Shown here one piece after another: positions 8,674 to 14,409 of a stretch of 64,000 bases of DNA. The translations under genes were made by a program, and so were the position numbers. The notes below the pieces were generated by a model. The model saw nothing but the letters and a program-made list of their open reading frames with translations, did no database searches and was not told the origin of the DNA. The DNA lies in the NCBI RefSeq assembly GCF_000818195.1, contig NZ_JTHL01000001.1, positions 7,895,301 to 7,959,300 of the forward strand. Direction: 5' to 3'. Numbering within the stretch: position 1 is the first letter of the stretch; every line of letters starts with the position of its first letter. Source of the DNA: Streptomyces sp. 150FB. GTDB taxonomy: Bacteria; Actinomycetota; Actinomycetes; Streptomycetales; Streptomycetaceae.

Positions 8674-9225
8674 TTGCTCGCGGTGGCGACCCGCGTGTTC
8701 ATGTCGGCCGATGCCGAGCCGTCGATGCGCGCGATCGCCCGTGAGGCCGGGGTCGGAATCGCCACGCTCTACCGGCACTTCCCGACCCGCGAGTCGCTGG
8801 TCGACGCCGTCTACCAAGACCAGGTGGTGCGGCTTACGACCGGCGCCCGCGAGCTACTCGACCAGATGCCCCCATCTGCGACGATGCGGCGCTGGATGGA
8901 CTTGTTCGGGGACTGGATCGCGACCAAGAACGGCATGCTCGACACACTGCTCGCGATGATCGAATCGGGCGAGATCACCCACGCCCGGACCCGGACCGAG
9001 CTACTGACGGCCATCACCACGATTCTTGACGCGGGCCACGCGGCAGGCGACCTCCGCTCCGACGTCACCGCCGAAGACATCGCCGCCTCCCTCATCGGCA
9101 TCTTCACCGTGGCCCCCCGGCCCGGGCGCGAAGCCAAGGCCGGCCGCCTGCTGAACCTCCTGATGGACGGCCTACGGCCCGCCGCCCGGCTGAGCCGCCT
9201 CGAAACCGACGGGCCGCCTACGTAG
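8674..9225 (+). CDS. TetR-family regulator with uncertain (possibly frameshifted) 5' end
   Basis: A 183-residue frame from TTG at 8674 carries a TetR helix-turn-helix (MRAIAREAGVGIATLYRHFP, about residues 19-38) and a C-terminal ligand domain of normal length. The usual family N-terminus LRADAARNRDQLLAVA is encoded in frame just upstream (8641-8688) but no ATG/GTG opens it. In another frame, a GTG at 8552 overlapping the synthetase stop gives a plausible leader (VTEADPSPAAFHSEG). A one-base loss near 8630-8640 would join the two. So the gene either starts at TTG with a clipped first helix, or is broken. A target may be the TetX-like gene downstream or the synthetases upstream. Confidence 0.6.
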   Translation: MLAVATRVFMSADAEPSMRAIAREAGVGIATLYRHFPTRESLVDAVYQDQVVRLTTGARELLDQMPPSATMRRWMDLFGDWIATKNGMLDTLLAMIESGEITHARTRTELLTAITTILDAGHAAGDLRSDVTAEDIAASLIGIFTVAPRPGREAKAGRLLNLLMDGLRPAARLSRLETDGPPT

Positions 9226-9274
9226 AGCAACGAGCTGATGCTGTGACCGCGTAGGTTCGCCGGGATGGTGGTCG

Positions 9275-9430
9275 TGGCGGTACCGGCGCGCGATGATGCT
9301 GCCGGCCTCGGCCGGCGGTAACCGCGGTCCCGTGATCGCCCAGTTGGTGCAGGCCGACGAGGACACGGTGCGCGATGCGATCCACCGGTTCAACGAGATC
9401 GGGCCGGCACGCCTGGACCCTCGGTGGGCG
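9275..9430 (+). mobile_element. IS630-family transposase remnant (N-terminal helix-turn-helix)
   Basis: Translation in the frame of 9293 gives WRYRRAMMLPASAGGNRG, VIAQLVQADEDTVRDAIH and FNEIGPARLDPRWAGG, which matches the N-terminal Homeodomain-like part of Streptomyces IS630-family transposases. The match stops abruptly at about 9430; the DDE catalytic domain is absent. A dead fragment. Confidence 0.7.
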
Positions 9431-9469
9431 GGAGGGCCGTCCACGCTCACCGCCGAACCCGGCCTCGTT

Positions 9470-9640
9470 GCCGCACGTCCCGCCCAGACGCTGATCGGCG
9501 ACACGAACTACGTCCGCCGGGGCATCGAACACGAACCAGCCGACCATTGCGGCAGGTCATCGAGTCGGTCAACGAATCCCTCAAAGGTGAACTCGATCTC
9601 GAACACCACCGAGCGCGCCTCCGGCGGTGTCGCCACCCGC
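9470..9640 (+). mobile_element. IS5/IS982-like transposase remnant (C-terminal part, frameshifted)
   Basis: One frame encodes QTLIGDTNYVRRGIEHEP (about 9488-9541) and the next encodes LRQVIESVNESLKGELDLE (about 9547-9603), in the order and spacing seen in the C-terminal half of IS982/IS5-type transposases of Streptomyces. The two halves are in different frames, and neither terminal repeats nor the rest of the gene is visible. Together with the IS630 scrap this marks a decayed insertion hot spot. Confidence 0.65.
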
Positions 9641-9838
9641 CGTAACCCGGCCATCAGGTACGTCATCCACTTGTCGAGATCGGAGCCGACCACTGCCATG
9701 TCGGGGCTGCCGGGTTCTGTCGGTCCGATGTCGGTGGGCCGTACGCGGTTGTCCGCGGCCTGTCGGTGCGGCCTGGCACGTTTTCAGAGATCCCGCCGGG
9801 TGCCCACTCGGCAGGCGTGCGACACGTAAGGACTCACC

Positions 9839-10963
9839 ATGACCACTGACGTCACGATCATCGGCGCCGGCCTCGGCGGACTCGTACTGGCCCGCGTCCT
9901 GCACGTTCACGGGATCCCGGTCACCATCTACGAGGCGGAGCCCTCAGCGGGGGCGCGTTCGCAGGGCGGGATGCTCGACATCCACGACTACAACGGCCAA
10001 CTGGCCCTTGAGGCAGCGGATCTGATGGACGAGTTCCGGGGCATCGTCCTGGAGGGCCGCCAGGCGACGCGGGTCCTCGACCGGGACGGAAACCTCCTGC
10101 TCGACAAGGCCGACGACGGTACGGGCGGGCGCCCCGAGGTGCAACGCGGCGAGCTGCGGCAGATCCTGCTCGACGCGCTCCCGGCCGACACCGTCCGGTG
10201 GGGGCACAAGGTCAGCGGTGCGCGTGCCCTCGGTGAGGGCCGCCACGAGGTGACCTTCGCCGACGGCGCCACCGTTACCACCAGCCTGCTGGTCGGCGCG
10301 GACGGCGCGTGGTCACGGGTCCGGCCGCTGCTCTCCGACGCCACACCCGAGTACGCGGGCCTGTCGTTCGTGGAGACCTACCTGTTCGACGGCGACTCCC
10401 GGCACCCTGCCACCGCGAAAGCGGTCGGCGGCGGGTCGCTGTTCGTGCTCGACACGGGCGGCAAGTGGATCGGGGCTCACCGGGAAAAGGGCGGGACCCT
10501 CCACGCCTATGTGGTGCTGTCCAAGCCGCTGGACTGGTTCGAGGCCATCGACTTCACCGATGCCGCCGAGGCCGCCGCGCGGATCGCGGCGGAGTTCGAC
10601 GGCTGGGCGCCGGAACTCACCGCGCTGATCACCGAAAGCGACACCCCGCCGGTCCTGCGTCCCCACAACACGCTGCCCGTCGGGCACCGTTGGGACCGAG
10701 TGCCGGGGGTGACCCTGGTCGGCGACGCCGCCCACCTCATACCCCCGAACGGCGAAGGCGCCAACCTGGCCATGCAGGACGGCGCCGAACTCGGCACGGC
10801 CCGCGCCGCGCACCCCGACGACATCGAGGCCGCACTCACCGCGTACGAGCGGACCATGTTCCCCCGGGGCCGCGCGGCCGCCGAAGCGGAAGCCGAAGCC
10901 CCCACCAACCCCACAGCCCAGGACGTGATCAGCTTCTTCACCCAGGACGAGCGGGACGACTGA
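9839..10963 (+). CDS. FAD-dependent monooxygenase, TetX-like
   Basis: A 374-residue flavoprotein of the PHBH/TetX group. The dinucleotide-binding start is IIGAGLGGLVLARVLHVHG (residues 7-25), followed by GGMLDIHDYNGQ, RGELRQILLDAL, and the second FAD motif VTLVGDAAHLIPPNGEGANL (about 289). This layout, including LDIH and NGEGAN, is that of TetX-related tetracycline destructases and of many uncharacterised actinomycete oxygenases; resistance is possible but not shown. Cytoplasmic, NADPH-dependent. ATG follows AAGGACTCACC. The preceding TetR gene, 600 bases upstream behind IS scars, may have been its regulator. Confidence 0.85.
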   Translation: MTTDVTIIGAGLGGLVLARVLHVHGIPVTIYEAEPSAGARSQGGMLDIHDYNGQLALEAADLMDEFRGIVLEGRQATRVLDRDGNLLLDKADDGTGGRPEVQRGELRQILLDALPADTVRWGHKVSGARALGEGRHEVTFADGATVTTSLLVGADGAWSRVRPLLSDATPEYAGLSFVETYLFDGDSRHPATAKAVGGGSLFVLDTGGKWIGAHREKGGTLHAYVVLSKPLDWFEAIDFTDAAEAAARIAAEFDGWAPELTALITESDTPPVLRPHNTLPVGHRWDRVPGVTLVGDAAHLIPPNGEGANLAMQDGAELGTARAAHPDDIEAALTAYERTMFPRGRAAAEAEAEAPTNPTAQDVISFFTQDERDD

Positions 10964-10987
10964 CGACCGGAGCCGGGGCGGGCCCGG

Positions 10988-11197
10988 TCAGGCGTCGGCT
11001 TTGAGATCGGCGACGAACGCTGTCCACGCGCCGGCGGGGAAGACGATCGCGGGGCCGGTGGGGCGCTTGGAGTCGCGTACGGGCATGAGGTTGGCGACGC
11101 CGTGGGCGACTTCTACGCAGTTGCTCTGGTTCCCGCTGTGGGAGGACTTCGTCCACGTGACGCCGACGGCTGCGGAGGCGTTCGGGATGCAGGTCAT
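10988..11197 (-). CDS. DUF397 domain protein (1)
   Basis: A 69-residue protein filling one DUF397 domain: WTKSSHSGNQSNCVEVA, then VRDSKRPTGPAIVFPAGAWTAFV. DUF397 proteins are small partners of WhiJ-like (helix-turn-helix plus DUF5753) regulators in Streptomyces development loci. The ATG follows AAGGACACGAG. It is 129 bases beyond the second DUF397 gene and separated from it by a strong hairpin, so it likely depends on readthrough or its own promoter. Confidence 0.85.
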   Translation of the reverse strand: MTCIPNASAAVGVTWTKSSHSGNQSNCVEVAHGVANLMPVRDSKRPTGPAIVFPAGAWTAFVADLKADA

Positions 11198-11268
11198 CTC
11201 GTGTCCTTCGTGTCGATGGTGGCCCCAACGGTGAGCGCTGTGGCCTTCCTCCGCAAGTAGGCCTATGA

Positions 11269-11307
11269 GTGAGCCCCCGCCGGGTGCGGCTTCCGGCGGG
11301 GGCTCAC
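11269..11307 (-). terminator. 15-bp perfect hairpin between the two DUF397 genes
   Basis: GTGAGCCCCCGCCGG (11269-11283), 9-base loop, CCGGCGGGGGCTCAC (11293-11307). Perfect 15-bp stem, 19 bases past the second DUF397 stop, without a T run, as is usual in Streptomyces terminators. It would end the WhiJ-DUF397 transcript and spare or attenuate the first DUF397 gene. Confidence 0.7.
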
Positions 11308-11325
11308 AGTGCGCTTGTGCCTCTA

Positions 11326-11526
11326 TCAGGCGACGTCGCCTGTCTTCACGCTGTTGACGAACGCGTTCCACGCGCCGGCCGGGATGACGAGCGCCGGGCC
11401 GGTGGGACGCTTGGAGTCGCGCACGGGCAGAGTGTCGGTGAGCCCGAGGGCCACCTCGACGCAGTCGCTGTTGCCCCCGCTGTAGGAGGACTTGGTCCAG
11501 GTTAGGTCGAAGTCGATGCTGGTCAT
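11326..11526 (-). CDS. DUF397 domain protein (2)
   Basis: A 66-residue DUF397 protein (WTKSSYSGGNSDCVEVA ... VRDSKRPTGPALVIPAGAWNAFV). About 60% of positions agree with the neighbouring DUF397 protein, so the pair looks like a local duplication. Its ATG overlaps the stop of the helix-turn-helix gene (ATGA): a classic WhiJ/DUF397 two-gene operon in which the small protein is thought to modulate the DNA-binding partner. Confidence 0.87.
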   Translation of the reverse strand: MTSIDFDLTWTKSSYSGGNSDCVEVALGLTDTLPVRDSKRPTGPALVIPAGAWNAFVNSVKTGDVA

Positions 11527-12374
11527 GTGATGTTGTCCTTCGTTCTGGCGATGAGGTCGGCTGAATCGTCGAACGGAAGCGCTGCGGCTCGAAGTCTCTC
11601 GAACGCAGTGCTAAAGATCGACACTTCCACAGGATCTTCGACGTAGAGCGCGCTCGTCAGGGATTCCACGTGAACGACATCAAGATCTGCTGTCTCTGGG
11701 AAACCCACTACGGCGAAGCTACCGGCCAGGCCCGGATGAGGCGTGGCCTCCAACGGGAGCACTTGTATCGAAACATGCGGAAGTTCGGAGAGATCGATAA
11801 GTCGCTGAAGCTGGTCCCGCATGACCTGAGAAGCGGCGACTCGTGGACGCAGCGCGGCCTCATGGATGATCGCCCAGAACTCCAGAGGTTCAGGACGGGT
11901 GAGCACCGACTGACGCGCCATGCGTACCTCGACCAGCGCGTTCACGCGGTCTTGCGTAGACGTCATGTTGATGGCATCGATCGTGGCGCGGGCGTAGGCC
12001 GCCGTCTGGAGAAGCCCAGGGATCAGTGTTGTCTGGTAGGAGCGCATGTTCCGCGCGTCGGACTCGAGCGAGATCAAGTCGGCGTACGCAGGCGAGATGG
12101 AGTCACCGTAGGTCTGCCACCAGCCGCGCTTGCTCCCGTGTTTGGCCAGGTAGTGCAGCACCGCGCGCTTGGCTGCGTCCACTTCTCCATAGAGGTCCAG
12201 AAGCGTTGTGAGGTCGGCGGCCTTGACTCCGGTGCGTGCGGTCTCGATCCGGCTCGTCTTCGCCGCGTTCAGCGTCGTGCGCTCCGCAACATCGTCAAGC
12301 TTCAGTCCTGCGCCCTCGCGCATCCGACGTAGCACCGAGCCCAGTTGGCGCTTACGTACGGTCGGATAACTCAT
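11523..12374 (-). CDS. WhiJ/Scr1-like helix-turn-helix regulator (XRE + DUF5753)
   Basis: A 283-residue protein with an XRE helix-turn-helix at residues 8-62 (LGSVLRRMREGAGLKLDDVA, then ERTTLNAAKTSRIETARTG) and a C-terminal DUF5753 domain (ARNMRSYQTTLIPGLLQTAAYA; VNALVEVRMARQSVL; FWAIIHEAALRP). Such proteins work with DUF397 partners; WhiJ of S. coelicolor represses development genes until its partner releases it. ATG follows GGAGAGGCGCGG. Divergent from a cassette of three tiny genes; palindromes between them are likely operators. Confidence 0.87.
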   Translation of the reverse strand: MSYPTVRKRQLGSVLRRMREGAGLKLDDVAERTTLNAAKTSRIETARTGVKAADLTTLLDLYGEVDAAKRAVLHYLAKHGSKRGWWQTYGDSISPAYADLISLESDARNMRSYQTTLIPGLLQTAAYARATIDAINMTSTQDRVNALVEVRMARQSVLTRPEPLEFWAIIHEAALRPRVAASQVMRDQLQRLIDLSELPHVSIQVLPLEATPHPGLAGSFAVVGFPETADLDVVHVESLTSALYVEDPVEVSIFSTAFERLRAAALPFDDSADLIARTKDNIT

Positions 12375-12474
12375 CCGCGCCTCTCCGCCCTTCTCATGGT
12401 CCTCAGTTTGGCGCCAGCGAGGCGCCGAGGCCACAGCTTTCCACAGCGGCGGCCTCTCATTTGGACGCCACGAA

Positions 12475-12530
12475 TGTAATTTTACAGATTGACGCGGCGG
12501 GCTTGCAATCTGACATGTGAAGTCGTCACA
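12475..12530. promoter_or_regulatory. Two palindromes in the WhiJ-like/micro-gene divergent region
   Basis: TGTAA-TT-TTACA at 12475-12486 and TGTGA-AGTCG-TCACA at 12516-12530, both perfect. They lie between the helix-turn-helix gene start (12374, minus) and the micro-gene cassette (12592, plus). A possible plus promoter is TTGACG (12489) and TGACAT (12511), 16 bases apart. Probable operators for the WhiJ-like protein. Confidence 0.45.
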
Positions 12531-12591
12531 CTGACTGTGCCAGGTCGAGCACAGCGGGTGATCGCATGCAGGACGTTGGAGGCGGTGAGTC

Positions 12592-12768
12592 ATGCCCTAT
12601 GAGCGGACCACGGACGGCGCGAGAGCCGTGGCTGAAGTCGATGTGACGGTTCAGCACTGGGGGTTCTGGCGCTTGCCGCCCCCGACCGACGTGCCCTGCG
12701 GCGCGTATCCGACCGTCACAAGAGACCTGCTGGTGCGCGTACTTCAGGGACTGGAGAGGTTGCCGTGA
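12592..12768 (+). CDS. Micro-gene 1 of a coupled cassette, 58 residues, unknown
   Basis: ATG after GGAGGCGGTGAGTC; 58 codons; stop overlaps the next start (GTGA). The peptide contains AVAEVDVTVQHWGFWRLPPP and ends LLVRVLQGLERLP, an amphipathic helix. No signal peptide or recognised domain. The good ribosome site and the chain of overlaps support expression. It is divergent from the WhiJ-like gene, and similar tiny proteins often sit by such loci in Streptomyces, so co-regulation is likely. Confidence 0.6.
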   Translation: MPYERTTDGARAVAEVDVTVQHWGFWRLPPPTDVPCGAYPTVTRDLLVRVLQGLERLP

Positions 12769-12977
12769 AGGAGAAGGAGAACGACGAGACGCCCTCAGCT
12801 CGCGACAGGCTGAGGAAGCGGTTCGGATCGAAAGACGCGCGGATCATCCAGAAGTTCGACGCCGGATGGGGCGGCGCCGACCTCGTGCCGGGCTCCGCGC
12901 TCCGGTGGCCCAAGTGCGACTGCGGGGATCCGGTGCGGTGTCCCGACTACGTACCGCCCGGCGGTGGGCAACAGTGA
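12765..12977 (+). CDS. Micro-gene 2, 70 residues, unknown
   Basis: GTG start overlapping the previous stop (GTGA). The N-terminal 30 residues are highly charged (KEKENDE, RDRLRKRFGSKDAR); the C-terminal part has PKCDCGDPVRCPDY with three cysteines in a compact C-x-C-x5-C pattern, suggesting metal binding or a disulphide-held knuckle. Not recognised as a named family. Middle gene of the three-gene overlapping cassette. Confidence 0.6.
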   Translation: MKEKENDETPSARDRLRKRFGSKDARIIQKFDAGWGGADLVPGSALRWPKCDCGDPVRCPDYVPPGGGQQ

Positions 12978-13222
12978 GGCGCCGGCAGGGGGGTGTGCTG
13001 CCCGGCGGGTTGTGTGTCGGCATGGTCGTGTACGACCGGTCCTACGAAATGGTGGGGGTCATCGACAACATCGTCGGCCCCTTCGTTCATCTCTCGCGCC
13101 CCACCGGGCTTACCTGGCAGAGCCGTTGGGTGTCCGTACGAGTCGGCACCGAGTACGAGCACCGTCAACTGCGCGCCATCGGCGCTCTGCACAGGCTGCG
13201 GCACAAGGGCCTCTGCTCCTGA
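12974..13222 (+). CDS. Micro-gene 3, 82 residues, unknown
   Basis: GTG start overlapping the previous stop (GTGA). Sequence GMVVYDRSYEMVGVIDNIVGPFVHL looks like a small beta-barrel (PRC- or SH3-like) of the kind found in many short actinomycete proteins that begin with GxxVYD and describe a residue pattern for a strand-turn-strand; the C-terminus is basic (LHRLRHKG). Function unknown. Third and last gene of the cassette; no further coding sequence follows before the convergent GNAT gene. Confidence 0.6.
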   Translation: MRRRQGGVLPGGLCVGMVVYDRSYEMVGVIDNIVGPFVHLSRPTGLTWQSRWVSVRVGTEYEHRQLRAIGALHRLRHKGLCS

Positions 13223-13361
13223 GTCCAGCTCTTGCTCCCCATGAACCCCCGCCGCGAACCTGGGGCGTCCAGGGTCCGCGCGGGAAGGGGGCGGGTGGCG
13301 CCGAGGTCGGCACCTGGCGTCACCCGCTCGCCGCGCCCAACTCCCCCCGTACCGCTGCTCC

Positions 13362-13862
13362 TCACACCTCGCGGCGCATGCAGACCCGGGGCCAGGCATC
13401 CAGGCCGTGGGCGGCTTCCGCGCGGCGGATCTCCCGTAGGCCGTCGGTCAGTTCGGCCTCGGTGAGGGTACGGAAACCGAGTCGCGCGTAGTACGGGGCG
13501 TTCCACGGGACCTCGGCGAACGTCGTCAGTGTCAGTCCGGACGTTCCGGTCGCGTGTGCGGCGAGGTGGTCGATCAGGGCGCTGCCCAGGCGGCGGTGGG
13601 CGGCGGACGGGTGGACCGTGAGCTGTTCGATGTGGGCGGCGCCGTCCACGTCGTCGTGGATCAGATAGGCGACGGGGCGGCCCGTACCGTCGTCCGTCAC
13701 CCAGGCGTGGCCCGCGAGCCGGTAGGAGTCCAGTACGTCCAGGGGTGGCGGCGCGTGGTCGGCGATCTCGCCCATTCCGACCGTACGGAACGCCTCGCCT
13801 CCGGCCACTTCGATCTCCTGAAGCAGCGGCAGATCGGCGACGGTCGCCGGGCGGATGCGCAT
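13362..13862 (-). CDS. GNAT family N-acetyltransferase
   Basis: A 166-residue GCN5-related acetyltransferase. The acetyl-CoA-binding loop is HIEQLTVHPSAAHRRLGSAL (about residue 90), preceded by VAYLIHDD and followed by FAEVPWNAPYYARLGF, which is motif B of the fold. Starts MRIRPATVADLPLL as do many members. Acceptor substrate unknown. Stands alone. Confidence 0.87.
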   Translation of the reverse strand: MRIRPATVADLPLLQEIEVAGGEAFRTVGMGEIADHAPPPLDVLDSYRLAGHAWVTDDGTGRPVAYLIHDDVDGAAHIEQLTVHPSAAHRRLGSALIDHLAAHATGTSGLTLTTFAEVPWNAPYYARLGFRTLTEAELTDGLREIRRAEAAHGLDAWPRVCMRREV

Positions 13863-13930
13863 GGCGTGAGAGTACGCGAAGGCACGGCGGCGGGCTGGTC
13901 CGTTTGCCCGGACCGCTCCGCCCCGCTCAG

Positions 13931-14284
13931 TTACTGCGACCGCTGGCCAAGGATGCAGAACTCGTTACCTTCGGGGTCTGCCAGGACGACCCACGACTGA
14001 TCACCCTGGCCGATGTCGACGCGCTGTGCGCCATGAGCCACCAGACGCGCCACCTCGGCGTCCTGGTCATCAGGCCTGAAGTCGAGATGCAGTCGGCTCT
14101 TGACCTTCTTGCTCTCCTCGAGCCGGACGAAGTCCAACCCCGGCAGGCGATCCGGCGCCGGGCGGATCTCGAACTCGTCGTCGGAGGAGTAGACAACAAC
14201 CCAGCCAAGAGCCTCGGCCCACCACTGGCCCAAGGCGGTTGGGTCCGCCGAGTGAACGATTACCTGTTCCCATTCCAAGGTCAT
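13931..14284 (-). CDS. VOC (glyoxalase/bleomycin-resistance) family protein
   Basis: A 117-residue single VOC domain: W-E-Q-V-I-V-H-S-ADPTALGQWWAEALGW at the N-terminus, RLHLDFRPDD in the middle and VVLADPEGNEFCIL at the end, the last containing the usual metal-ligand glutamate. These proteins are often lyases or drug-sequestering proteins; this one cannot be assigned further. It probably forms a dimer. Confidence 0.87.
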   Translation of the reverse strand: MTLEWEQVIVHSADPTALGQWWAEALGWVVVYSSDDEFEIRPAPDRLPGLDFVRLEESKKVKSRLHLDFRPDDQDAEVARLVAHGAQRVDIGQGDQSWVVLADPEGNEFCILGQRSQ

Positions 14285-14409
14285 TCGCGGAGCTTAGACC
14301 AGCCGGGGGCTTCGAGACGGATGTTTATGAAGGGGCGACTGGCCTGCGGGTTCGCTGAGTTCGGAGAACGGGCCACGCATGCGCACGTCGTGGGTCCCCG
14401 GCTGGTCGG

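Noticed and set aside
9508..9699. Possible 63-residue minus-strand protein in the IS scar
   Set aside because: It overlaps transposase remnants and lacks a ribosome site or a recognisable family.
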